Assembly: GCA_007115705.1 (NCBI GenBank)
Contig: QXEO01001034.1
Span: 3,038,001 to 3,102,000, forward strand
Direction: 5' to 3'
Length of the DNA: 64,000 nucleotides
Origin: Dactylis glomerata
Taxonomy: Eukaryota > Streptophyta > Magnoliopsida > Poales > Poaceae
Both the position numbers and the translations under genes were made by a program. Of the stretch, positions 49,047 to 60,507 are shown one piece after another. Below the pieces are notes generated by a model. That model searched no databases, was not told the origin of the DNA, and saw nothing but the letters and a program-made list of their open reading frames with translations. The stretch's first letter is position 1. The number at the start of each line of letters is the position of its first letter.

Positions 49047-52000
49047 CTATGGCATAACATCTGTGGGTCTCAAACCCATCTCCCTCGATGCACTATCTAT
49101 CACATTGCGTGATAGCCCCTTAGTAAAGGGATCTGCCAGGTTTTTGTCTGTTTGAATATACGTAACAGTTATTACTCCGGAGTTTCGCAATTTCCTGACA
49201 GACTTCAAACGTCTTTTAACGTGTCTTGATGACTTCGCGTTATCCTTAGAATTGTTCACTTTGACAATAACTGTTTGGTTGTCACAATTCAAGAGGATGG
49301 CCGGCACAGGTTTTTCAACCACCGGCAAGTCCATCAAGAGCTCACGCAGCCATTCTGACTCTACAGTGGCTGTGTCTAAAGCAGTAAGTTCTGCTTCCAT
49401 AGTTGACCTCGTCAATATGGTTTGCCTACATGATCTCCATGATACGGCGCCACCTCCAAAGGTAAACACATACCCACTAGTGGCTTTGATATCATCTACA
49501 TCAGAGATCCAATTTGCGTCACTATATCCTTCAAGCACAGCAGGGTGCCCTAAATAGTGAATCCCGTAACTCATTGTACCACATAGATAGCGCATGACCC
49601 TTTCAAGTGCATGCCAATGATCAATACCCGGGTTTGACATGAACCTACTCAACTTGCTCACAGCAAAAGAGATGTCAGGTCTTGTCGCGCTCGCTAAGTA
49701 CATGAGTGAACCAATGATCTGAGAATATCTCAGTTGATCTGTTGGTTCGTTCTTGTTCTTACGCAATATCACACTGGGATCATAAGGTGTTGGAGAAGAC
49801 TTGCCATCAATAAAGCCAAACCGGCTCAAGATCTTCTCAACATAGTGGGATTGCGATAAAGTAATCCCACTCTCGTTCTTATTTAGCTTGATGTTCAGGA
49901 TCACATCAGCTTCTCCCAGATCTTTCATATCAAAGCACTTTGACAAGAAATACTTGACCTCATGTATTACTTTCATGTTTGTACCAAAGATGAGAATATC
50001 ATCAACGTACAAACACAATATAACACCTTCGCCCCCACCATGGCGATAGTAAACGCACTTGTCAGCCTCATTAACGACAAAGCCAACAGAAGTTAAAGTT
50101 CTGTCAAACTTCTCATGCCATTGCTTAGGTGCTTGCTTCAGGCCATATAAAGATTTTAGCAACTTGCACACCTTTGTCTCTTCACCTTTTACCACAAATC
50201 CATCAGGCTGATCCATATAGATTTCCTCTTCCAACTCTCCATTAAGGAAAGCTGTCTTTACGTCCATTTGATGAACGATAAGACCATAGGAGGCAGCCAT
50301 GGAAAGTAGTACTCGAATGGTGGTTAGTCTTGCGACAGGTGAATAGGTGTCAAAGTAATCTTCGCCTTCTCTCTATGTGTAGCCTTTCGCTACAAGTCTC
50401 GCCTTGTACTTCTCAATAGTACCATCAGGCCTTAGCTTCTTCTTGAACACCCACTTGCAGCCCACAGGCTTACAGCCATGGGGGCGCTCGGATAATTCCC
50501 ATGTTCCATTAGAAAGAATCGAGTCCATCTCATTTTGGACAGCTTCTTTCCAATCATCTGCATCTGGTGATGCATATGCCTCAGCAATGGACTTGGGAGT
50601 ATCATCCACAAGGTACACAATGAAATCATCACCGAAGGACTTTGCAGTCCTTCGTCTCTTGCTCCTTGTAGGAGCTTCATTGTCATCCTTCTCATGAACG
50701 TTCTCAAAAACGTTCTCATGTGGCTGCTCAAAATAATCGTCAGATGCACTAGATTCAGGAATTATCTCAGAAGAAAATCTAGCAGTGCTATGCATATCTT
50801 TCATAGGAAACATATTCTCAAAAAATGTTGCATCACGAGATTCCATTATAGTGTCAACATGCATATCAGGTACCTCGGATTTAACTACTAAAAATCTATA
50901 GCCAATGCTCCGCTGAGCATAACCTAGAAAGATGCAATCCACAGTCTTTGGTCCGAGTTTGCGTTTCTTTGGGATGGGAATGTTGACCTTCGCCAAGCAT
51001 CCCCAAGTGCGCAAATACGAAAGTGATGGCTTTCTCCCAACCCACTCCTCATAAGGGGTTTTATCTTCATTCTTGTTAGGAACTCTATTCAGGACATGAC
51101 ATGCAGTCAACAAAGCCTCCCCCCACCATGCCTTTGATAAACCAGCAGTGTCGAGCATGGAATTCACCAAGTCAGACAGAGTGCGGTTTTTCCTCTCGGC
51201 CACCCCATTAGATTGGGGCGAGTAGGGAGGCGTCCTCTCATGAATAATACCGTGTTCCTCACAGAATTCGTCAAAGATTTTAGGAAAATACTCTCCACCA
51301 CGATCCGACCTAAGACGCTTGATCTTTCTCTCTGGTTGATTTTCAACTTCAGCCTTATAAATTTTAAAGTAGTCTAAAGCTTCATCTTTAGTTCGCAACA
51401 AGTAAACATAGCAAAATCTAGTCGCATCATCAATCAATGTCATGAAATATCTCTTTTCACCTTTTGTCAACACACCATTCATCTCGCATAGATCAGAATG
51501 TATGAGTTCTAGAGGTGCCAAGTTTCTCTCCTCGGCCGCCGTATGAGGCTTACGAGGTTGCTTCGATTGCACACAACTATGGCACTTAGAACCTTTGGCA
51601 ATAGTGAATTTCGGAATTAAACTCATGCTGGATAACCGAGACATCAAACCAAAATTAATGTGACATAAACGAGAATGCCAAACACTGGTATCATCATTAA
51701 CACCGCCACAAATATGGTTCACGGATTTATTACAGAAATCTGAAAGTGAAAAGCGGAACAAGCCTCCGCACTCATAGCCTTTTCCAATAAATTGTCCATG
51801 CTTGGAAACGACTACCTTATTCGACTCTAACACAACCTTAAACCCATCTCTGCAGAGAAGGGAACCGCTAACAAGATTCTTGTTCATAGAAGGGACATGC
51901 TGCACGTTCCTCAGCTGCACGATCTTCCCTGAAGTGAACTTCAGATCTACCGTGCCAACACCACGAACAGAGGCATGTGACCCATTGCCCATTAGGACGG

Positions 52001-52976
52001 AGGAATCCCGTGCGGCCTGGTAAGAAGTGAACATAGAGATGTCAGCACACACATGAACGTTAGCACCCGTATCAATCCACCAAGAGGGAGATTGAAATAC
52101 CGAAAGAACAGTAAATAGATTACCATACCCATCAGTATTGCTAGCAGTCACGACGTTGACACTCTTGGCCCTTTTCCCTCTGCGGTCTGCGCGTTCTGGG
52201 CAGTCCTTGGAAAAGTGGCCGAGCTCTCCACAAGTGAAACAAGTCAGATCACTCCTGTCCCTGTTCGGCTTCTTCTTCTTGAAGGTTGTAGTCTTTACAG
52301 GCTTGTTGAAAGAGGGCTTGAAGTTCCCTTTATTCTTGCTTGAGGATTTGCCTTTCTGCTGGACAAAGTTAGCAGTAGCATGACCCTCTCCTTTCTCAGT
52401 AGTGTCCTTAGCACGAGCCTTCTCCTCAACATCAAGGGACGCTATCAGATTTTCAACTGATATCTCCTGTCTCTTGTGTTTGAGAGCTGTGGCGAAGTTC
52501 CTCCATGAAGGGGGCAACTTAGCAATAATGCAACCCGCCACAAACTTGTCGGGTAAGGCACACTTAAGGAGCTCGAGCTCTTTGGCAATGCACTGTATCT
52601 CATGAGCTTGTTGAACCACAGGAAGGTCCTTAGTCATCTTAAAATCATGAAAGCTCTCCATGATGTACAGTTCACTGCCAGCATCTGCAGCACCAAACTT
52701 GGCGTCCAGTGCGTCCCAGAGCTCTTTCCCGTCTTTTATGTGCATAAACACATCACACAGACGGTCAGCAAGAATGCTCAGAATGCATCCCACAAAGATA
52801 GTATTGGCTTCCTCGAACTTTTTCTGATCATCGTCAGACATAGTTCCTTCAGGTTTGCCTTTACTAATCTGGAACACTTTCATCGTGGTCAGCCAAAGCT
52901 CAGCTTTGTACTGCCACCTCTTGAAGTGCACACCGGTAAATTTATCCGGCCTCAGTGCATCGGTAAAACCAGCCAT
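49047..52976 (-). pseudogene. N Copia polyprotein, complete but for one in-frame TAG
   Basis: The start is MAGFTDALRPDKFTG at 52976; the open frame extends left into the LTR, but this Met lies 39 bp inside the element. The order is a UBN2-type gag (about 1-200), zinc knuckle CFTCGELGHFSKDC (246-259), protease WWIDTGANVHVC (DTG 302-304), and pre-integrase with HSRLCHINFG and CHSCVQSK. Integrase has D495, D558 and E594 (35-residue spacing, NGVAERKN). Reverse transcriptase has MDVKTAFLNG and YVDD at 990-993, and RNase H contains SDANW and MEAEL. The single lesion is TAG at 50373-50375 inside reverse transcriptase, in the KGYT-stop-REGEDYFDTYSPVA context; the position is commonly Gln. All catalytic residues checked are present. 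Length is 1309 codons, normal for Copia. Confidence 0.94.
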
Positions 52977-53015
52977 TGATAATTCAGGAAATTGCCTACA
53001 ATTAGGTTTTTGGAT

Positions 53016-54089
53016 TGTTGGATAATTAGGTACAATTTCCATTATTAATTCCAGAATATTAAGCATGACAACAGCAGCTACTACCACATGTAACTCGAAC
53101 ATACTAGATGTACTAAACAACAAGATGAACGAAAACAAGTAGTAGCAAAACATGTACTCGCAGAACATGACGAACAGATAAACTACAGTAGACCGCACGT
53201 ACCGCTCGTTTGCAGATGTAGTCGTTGCAGTAACGTTGTTGATGACAACGTTGGAGAAGACCGGTCGATGCAGACGGCGATGAAGACGGCGGTAGGCTGC
53301 ACCGCCCGACTTGGATGGAAGACGACCCATGATGAAGAGCTTGAGCAGTCGCGCAGAGCGCTTCCCAAAAACCTAATTCGCCCTCTCCCGTACAGGATCG
53401 CAAAGGCGAGTGGTTCCGGAGACCTGCTCTCCCGTTCGCCGGTGCACGCCGGCGCTCGGGATGAGGTAGACTACGGAGGCGGCGCAAGCAGCGATAGGTG
53501 GCAAAACCCTAGATCGGTTTCTGGTTATGTGCGGCGGTAGCCGGGCAAGAGTTTATATAGGCGCGGGCGCACAGCGGAAAAACCCTAGGCAACGTGGGCC
53601 ACGCCCACGTCGCACGTCCGAGTCGGTTACAGCCAGCCCACGATCCGGGAGCGACCCGAACCGGCTAGCTGTGACGCGTCCGTCAAGGACTCGGTCAAAC
53701 GTTCGGTTTTCCTGTGCAGCAAAAAGATAAGCTCAGCTCCGAGGCTCAATTCCGCAAACCGCGGTGCGCGCGCGTCGTGACGTGTCGAGTCGAGTCGAGT
53801 CGAGTCGAGTCGAGTCGAGACGAGACGAGCGAGCGAGGAGGAGGAGGAGCGCGCGTGTGGCACTTCTCTTCTCACTCACTTACCAAGTGGTGCAACACCC
53901 CACCTTATATGTTGGTCTACATCTCTCCCAACTTCCCATGTGGGACTAAACTTAGCTCCCACCCCTTGCCTTTGTGCAGCCAAAAACTTGGGCTGCATTC
54001 CAAATGGGCTTACACACATGGGCTTTGAGATTTCTAGGAATTTCTGAAATCTACTATGGGCTCATATGAAATGGCCCAATATTTCAACA
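53016..54089 (-). repeat. N 5' LTR
   Basis: 1074 bp. It carries six CGAGT plus two CGAGA pentamers (about 53784-53825), against four CGAGA in the 3' LTR. Confidence 0.94.
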
Positions 54090-54094
54090 CTTAC

Positions 54095-56082
54095 ACTAAT
54101 GTTGCTAATAGAATTGTGTTTAGTTTTGTATGAAGGAAGTTTTCAAGTGTAGGGATTGGAGAATGATGAGATGAGATGAAGAATGGACAAAAGCTCAAGC
54201 TTGGGGATGCCCATGCATCACCCCAAGAAATATCCAAGAAGTACAAGCGTCAAAGCTTGGGGATGCCCCCGAGGCACCCCCTTCTTCATCGGCAAAAATC
54301 AGGTCACCTTTCAAGACACTATATTTTTATTGCTTCATGCACTATGTGTTTTTCTTGGAGCGTCAGTTGTTTTTGTTTTCAGTTTTCTTTTGCTTTGTTT
54401 GCTGAAATAAATGGTTAGATCACATCATGTTTCTTTTGGAGGAGATGAACTCGTTTTTCATTGCCAAGAACACACTAGTTTTCACTCTTATCGTTCAACG
54501 AGTGTTCTCTTTTTCTGCTACAGCGTTTAGCCTTTGTTTTTTGCCATGATTTGCGTTCAGATCTTGTTATATCTTTTAATCAAGGTGTATTTTTGCCTCT
54601 GGTCTTTATTGGTTTTCATGAAAAGAGGTGTTTATAAAAAGTTTGAATGGTGTTGGAAAAAGAGAAAAAGCTTTATGCAAAAAAAGTGGTACAAGAAGGA
54701 GCTTGTGTAGACTGCGGCTTAGGCTTTTGCATGTCGTGCTTGATGTCTTTTTGATAGTATGCTTAGTGGTTTTGCTGTAGCTTGACTTGTCTCAAATAAC
54801 TGAGATTGCTTAATGAGCCTTTGAAAAAATCATGCGTTGTTTTTATTATATGGAAGCATTTATTTGGTTTTCTCCTTGATGCTTTATTTGGGTTGACTTG
54901 GCGCATGCTCACACATGTTTGACTCATACAAAGTCGCCATTGCCTCTATGATCATTTAGTTTTTGACTTTCGATGCCATCTTATGCTTCTTTTAATGTCG
55001 CTTTGTCGCTATGCATGATTATGGCCATTATTGCTCTCTTAGTTGGTCGCTCCCAGTCTTTTGCTAGCCCTCATTTTGTACTGAGTATGAGCTCTACTCG
55101 TGCATCCAACTCCCAAAAACCAAGTTTGCCATTGTGTCCACTATAAATTCCTATGCATGGTATTTGTAAGCCATTCCAAGTAAATTTGCATGTGCTAGCT
55201 TTCAAAAAACCTTCAAAATACTTCGCGTTTTGTGACACTGTTTTCAGCTCATGGGGACGTAGTGGTCGGATTTGCTATCTTCCATATTGTCTTATTCCAA
55301 AAAAAAGGCACTCCTCCATGGTATGTGAATGTTGGTGGGCACCCGATGGAATCGGTTAGCCATGGTTTGTGAAAGGAAAAAAAAGGTGGGGAGGAGTGCC
55401 AAGCTTTATAAAAGAGCACAAAAGTGCCAATCTCTCTCTCAAAAACTTGCTTCATTTTTGTATGGAAGATAGTAAGAACCCCATTGCTAGTCATTGACAA
55501 AAGCAACCACCTCTCAAAATCCAAGTTTTATCTCTCTGTTTTACAAATGAAAAGCTCTAGCACATGTTTAATCATTGCTTCCCTCCGCGAAGGGCCTTTC
55601 TTTTACTTTTATGTTGAGTCACCACCTTCTATCTTTATGCACCATTAAGAGAGCATAGTTGTCATTCTGAGTATAATGTGCATTGTCCCAAATTTTTCAT
55701 TGATTCATATTGTTGGTTTCACTTGTTCTCAAATTATTTGTATCTAGTCGCCCTCTTAAACTTGAAGGTGTCCTATGCATTTATGTTTTGCTATTCCATG
55801 AGGACAAGCTGAAAACCATTTGTATGTTTTTCCTTATGATTTGAACACACGTTTGACTTTCATTGTTTTATTTTCATGATCTTTTGTTTGTGTTCATTTG
55901 CATGTTTATAACATGGTTGCTAAGTTTCTTCTGTCAAGATTATGTCTTTCATGCCCATGTTTTAAGTTCTTTTGATCCCAGCTCACAATGCTTACATATA
56001 TGATCAAGATTGTGTAGGTGCATGTCACCTCAAAAATTATTTCTTTTGTTATCACTTACCTACTCGAGGACGAGCAGGAGTT
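54095..56082 (+). other. Y 3' untranslated region
   Basis: Non-coding, T-rich, collinear with 58120-60492 of the outer element except for a divergent segment at about 55140-55560. AAGCTTGGGGATGC occurs at 54197-54210 and 54253-54266 and again as the polypurine tract. A nested inverted repeat spans 55275-55472. Confidence 0.7.
55275..55472 (+). repeat. Nested inverted repeats in the Y 3' region
   Basis: The outer arms CTATCTTCCATA (55275-55286) and TATGGAAGATAG (55461-55472) are perfect. Inside them GGCACTCCTCC (55307-55317) pairs with GGAGGAGTGCC (55390-55400). The segment is absent from the related outer element. Confidence 0.7.
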
Positions 56083-56096
56083 AAGCTTGGGGATGC
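56083..56096 (+). other. Y polypurine tract
   Basis: AAGCTTGGGGATGC immediately before the 3' LTR, preceded by CGAGGACGAGCAGGAGTT. Confidence 0.75.
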
Positions 56097-57637
56097 TGAT
56101 ACGTCTCAAACGTATCTATAATTTTTGATGCTCCATGCTTGTTTTTACACCATTTGCCTTGTGTTTCGTTATACTTCGTGGCGTTTTTATGCGATTTCCG
56201 AAACTAACCTATTGACAAGATGCCACAGTGCCAGTTCCCTGTTTTCTGCTGTTTTTGTATTTCAGAAAAGCTACACAGGAAATATTCTCAGAATTGGACG
56301 AAACAAGTTCCCGAAGTCTTATTTTTCCTGGAAGCTTCCCGAAGACCGAAAGAGAGCCGGAGGGGGGCCAGAGGCCGCCCTCACACGTAGGGGGCGCGGC
56401 CCAGCCCTTGGCCGCGCCCACCTGGTGTGAGGAGCCCCTGGCAGCCCCCTGACGACGCCCCTTCGCCTATATAAAGCCTCAGGACGGAAAACCCTAGGTG
56501 AGTCGACGAAATTTCTAGAAGAGTTCCGCATCTCCGCCACCGCCGCCAACGAATTTTGAGGGACAGAAGTCTGTGTTCCGGCACCCTGCCGGGACGGGGA
56601 AGTGCCCTCGGAGCCATCTCCATCGGTCTCCATCGCCGTCTCCGCCGTCTCCATCGACCTCACCGCCATCTCCATCAACCTTGCTGTCTCCTATGATGAG
56701 GAAGGAGTAGTTCATCCCCGGGGCTGAGGGCTCTACCGGTAGCTATGTGGTTCACCTCTCTCTCCCATGATGTGATCTTTATGTGATCGTGAGCTTTGTA
56801 TCATGTTGAATAAGTAGATGTTACTCTTCTTCATTATGTGTACTCTAGTGTGTTATTAAAGTAATCTATTCCTCCTGCCATGGTGTAACGGTGACAGTGC
56901 GTGCATCATGGTAGTACTTGGTCTAGGCTACGATTGTGATCTCTTATGGATTATGAGAATAATTATCACTATGATAGTATTGAAGTGATCTATTCCTCCT
57001 TTCATGGTCTAATGTTGACAGTGTGTGCACCGTGTTAGTACTTGGTCTAAGTTGCAATAATATCTATCTTGAGTTGTGATTTGATTTCGATATCTCTATG
57101 AGTGGTGTTTGTCAAGTACTTGATGAACTTTGAGGAGTGCTTCGTAGCCCTACGCAATGATTAGTGTTATTCAATAGGAGAGTAATTCAGAGTACCATAG
57201 TGAAGAGAAGTTATCTATTGGTTCAATTATGTTATATTTGTTGGGAGTGTGTCCACTAGTTAAAGTATGATCCCTAGGCCTTGTTTCCAAGCATTGCACA
57301 CCGTTTACTTCCTGTTTTGTTACATGTTTGCTCGCAGCGATACTTATTTCATATTACAGTTACTACTTATAATCATCACTACCGCTTGTATTTCACTATC
57401 TCTTCGCCGAACTAGTGCACCTATACATCTGACAAGTGTATTGGGTGTGTTGGGGACACAAGAGACTTTCTGTATCGTAATTGCAGGGTTGCTTGAGAGG
57501 GATATCTTTGACCTCTTCCTCCCTGAGTTCGATAAACCTTGGGTGATCCACTTAAGGGAAACTTGCTGCTGCTCTACAAACCTTTGCACTTGGAGGCCCA
57601 ACACTGTCTACAAGAACAGACGCGTGCGTAGACATCA
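56097..57637 (+). repeat. Y 3' LTR
   Basis: 1541 bp, the same length as 44343-45883, followed by the GTCGT target duplication. Confidence 0.93.
56578..56592 (+). other. Conserved LTR leader hairpin, Y 3' LTR
   Basis: CCGGCA-CCC-TGCCGG, unchanged although flanking bases differ between the two Y LTRs. Confidence 0.65.
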
Positions 57638-57642
57638 GTCGT

Positions 57643-60492
57643 CGTGGTGAATGAACATATGCCACAGGGTGGCTTAGTCATTACTACTGTAATGACCGCT
57701 CCTTATCCTTCTTATTTCATTGTTGTGCCAAGAGAAGCCTCTAATTTGAGTGAGGTAAAGATTTGGGGATGTTGCTGTCCTGAAACTGTTTTCGGTGCTG
57801 CACCGTAAAACTTCGTATAAATTATCTGTATATCTTTTGGACGTGCGATTTATTGTGCATATGCCCCAGGTTATATCCAAACTTTCGTTAGTTGAACACT
57901 TTTTGATTTGAGCAACAGAAAACCCCTCAAAAATTCGACCTTTGTCATCTGTTCTGTTTTGACAGATTTCTGCCAATATTTGTGTTTGCCGCTTTATCGC
58001 TTTCTTTTGAGTTCTTTTGATCGCGGAACTTTTGGGGAAGTTGCTACAGTAGTATATACTTTATATGTGGTGGTTTTGGGTTGAAACCTGAAGCAAAAAG
58101 AGGTTGATTATATGTTATGCCTACACTAATGTTGCTAATAGAATTGTGTTTAGTTTTGTATGAAGGAAGTTTTCAAGTGTAGGGATTGGAGAATGATGAG
58201 ATGAGTTGAAGAATGGACAAAAGATCAAGCTTGGGGATGCCCATGCATCACCCCAAGAAATATTCAAGAAGTACAAGCATCAAAGCTTGGGGATGCCCCC
58301 AAGGCACCCCTTCTTCATCGGCAAAAATCAGGTCACCTTTCAAGACACTATATTTTTATTGCTTCATGCACTATGTGTTTTTCTTGGAGCGTCAGTTGTT
58401 TTAGTTTTCTTAGTTAGTTTAGTTTTGTTTGCTGCAATAAATGGTTGGACCCCAACAAATTTCCTTTGGAGGAGATGTACTCGTTTTCATTTGCCAAGAA
58501 CACTCCGTTTTTCATTCTTACAATTTCACCGGGTGTTCTTCTTTTTCTGCTACTGCTTTTGGTTTTCGTTTTCGCCTTGATTTGCATTCAGACCTTGTCA
58601 TATCTTTTCATCAAGGTGTATTTTTGCCTCTGATCTTTATCGGTTTTCATCAAAAGAGGTGTCTTTAAAAAATTTCAAATGGTGTTGGAAAAGAGAAAAA
58701 GCTCTGTGCAAAATAGTGGTACAAGAAGGAGCTTGTGTAGACTGCGGCTTAGGCTTTTTCATGTCATGCTTGATGCCTTTTTGATAGTATGCTTAGTGGT
58801 TTTGCTATAGCATGACTTGTCTCAAATAACTGAGATTGCTTAATGAGCCTTTGAAAAAATCATGCGTTGTTTTTATTGTATGGAAGCATTATTTTGGTTT
58901 TCTCATTGATGCTTTATTTGGGTTGACTTGGCGCATGCTCACACATGTTGGACTCTTACAAAGTCGCCAATAGCCTCTATGATCATTTAGTTTTTGACTT
59001 TTGATGCCAACTTATGCTTCTTTTAATGTCGCTTTGTCGCTTTGCATGATTATGGCCATTATTGCTCTCTTAGTTGGTCGCTCCCAGTCTTTTGCTAGCC
59101 CTCGCCTTGTACTGAGTATGAGCTCTACTCGTGCATCAAACTCCTAAAAGCCAAAGTCTCCAAAGTGTCCACCATACATACCTACTAGCAATTTGCTATT
59201 CCAAGTAAATTTGACTTGCTTTTATTCACTCTTCAAATTAAACTCTTACCAGTGTTATGCGAAAATTGGTCAGTAAAGCTCTCACGAACTGGAAGGCACA
59301 CTTTACTTTTTCATGTTCTTAAAAATTTGACATTGTGGTCTCTTATGTTGAGTTGTTATGCTTGCAAGTTGTAAGTTGGATTCTAGCCCAGCCATGCTGT
59401 CATGGGGCAAGCTTTCAACATTGCACTTCTTATTTGAGTTGATATCGTGGTCTTTTGTTTATGGATGCCCGCGGTGTGAAATGAGTTCGGAATCTTGTGG
59501 GGATCATGGAGTTTGTATATGTGTTAGGGAAACGCCTGGGCCGCCAATCTAAGCCATGCATAATTCATGGTGAAAATTTGCAGCATACCCATGGTGGACA
59601 TTCGACGACGCATCTCAAAATAAAAGGCTATACAATTGGTAAATAAAAGAGATGTCGAGGTGTTCATTGTCTGCTTGTCCTGTCATTTTGATGTGGGCTT
59701 GTTCCATGTCATCAGGCATGGAGGTACCCCGTTGGCGGTTTTCAATGATACATATATACTTACAATGACAAGAGCCTTGCTTGGGACTCTAAGTTGAGTA
59801 GCATGAGGTTTGGGTACTCGTATTCACGGGACACGAGGTTTTCAACTTATGATTTGCCAAGCATATGCATCATAATTGTTCTCGCATTAACTCTAACCAT
59901 TCAAGATGCTTATGATGGGGGCAATGAGAGCTCAAAGCCGGTAAGTACCATAATTTTTGAAGGTTATAAAACTTGCAATCACTGCTTCCCTCTGCGAAGG
60001 GCCTTTCTTTTTACTTTTATGTTGAGTCACCACCTTCTACCTTTATGCACCAATAAGAGAGCAAAGTTGTCATTCTTAGTATAATGTGCATTGTCCCAAA
60101 GTTTTCATTGATTGATTCATATTGTAGGTTTCACTTGTTCTCAAATTATTTGTATCTAGTCGCCCTCTTAAACTTGAAGGTGTCCTATACATTTATGTTT
60201 TGCTCTCTATGAAGGACAAGCTGAAAACCATTTGTATGTTTTCCATATGATTTGAACACATGTTTGACTTTCATTGTTTCATTTTCATGATCTTTTGTTT
60301 GTGTTCATTTTCATGTTTATAACATGGTTGCTAAGTTCTTATTGTCAAGATTATATCTTTCATGCCCATGTTTTAAGTTCTTATGATCCCAGCTCACAAA
60401 TGCTTACATATGTGATCAAGATTGTGTAGGTGCATGTCACCTCAAAAATTATTCTTTGTTATCACTTACCTACTCGAGGACGAGCAGGAGTT
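57643..60492 (+). other. 3' untranslated region of the outer Gypsy element
   Basis: Non-coding. From about 57690 it is collinear with the Y internal region (47015-47445, then 54095-56082), including AAGCTTGGGGATGC at 58227-58240 and 58283-58296. A segment at about 59150-59990 is unrelated to Y. It leads into the polypurine tract of the S3 LTR. No gene is recognised. Confidence 0.7.
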
Positions 60493-60506
60493 AAGCTTGG
60501 GGATGC
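60493..60506 (+). other. Polypurine tract before LTR S3
   Basis: AAGCTTGGGGATGC, one base before the LTR, in the same CGAGGACGAGCAGGAGTT context as Y. Confidence 0.75.
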
Positions 60507-60507
60507 T

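Larger units (their letters stand above)
47451..54089 (-). mobile_element. Full-length Copia LTR retrotransposon N nested in Y
   Basis: 6639 bp, LTRs of 1054 and 1074 bp, perfect target duplication CTTAC (47446-47450 and 54090-54094). Minus orientation, with a nearly complete polyprotein. The 20-bp LTR length difference equals four pentamer units of a CGAGT/CGAGA tract. Otherwise about 10 substitutions are seen by eye (about 1%), younger than its host Y. Only one nonsense codon interrupts the polyprotein. No canonical initiator-Met primer site is visible next to the 5' LTR. Confidence 0.95.
44343..57637 (+). mobile_element. Non-autonomous Gypsy LTR retrotransposon Y
   Basis: Two LTRs of exactly 1541 bp, TGATACGTCTCAAACG to CGTAGACATCA, with a perfect 5-bp target duplication GTCGT (44338-44342 and 57638-57642). 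Without the nested Copia N, the element is about 6.65 kb. It has an Athila-type primer site, a single unknown 282-codon ORF, a long 3' region with three AAGCTTGGGGATGC motifs (the last being the polypurine tract), and no gag, protease, reverse transcriptase or integrase. By eye the LTRs differ at about 42 positions (2.7%), roughly 1 million years at 1.3e-8 per site per year. It must have moved using proteins made by another element. Confidence 0.92.

Noticed and set aside
52977..53330. Extension of the N polyprotein upstream of 52976
   Set aside because: It is 5' LTR sequence read in frame by chance; the hydrophobic stretch there is not a signal peptide.
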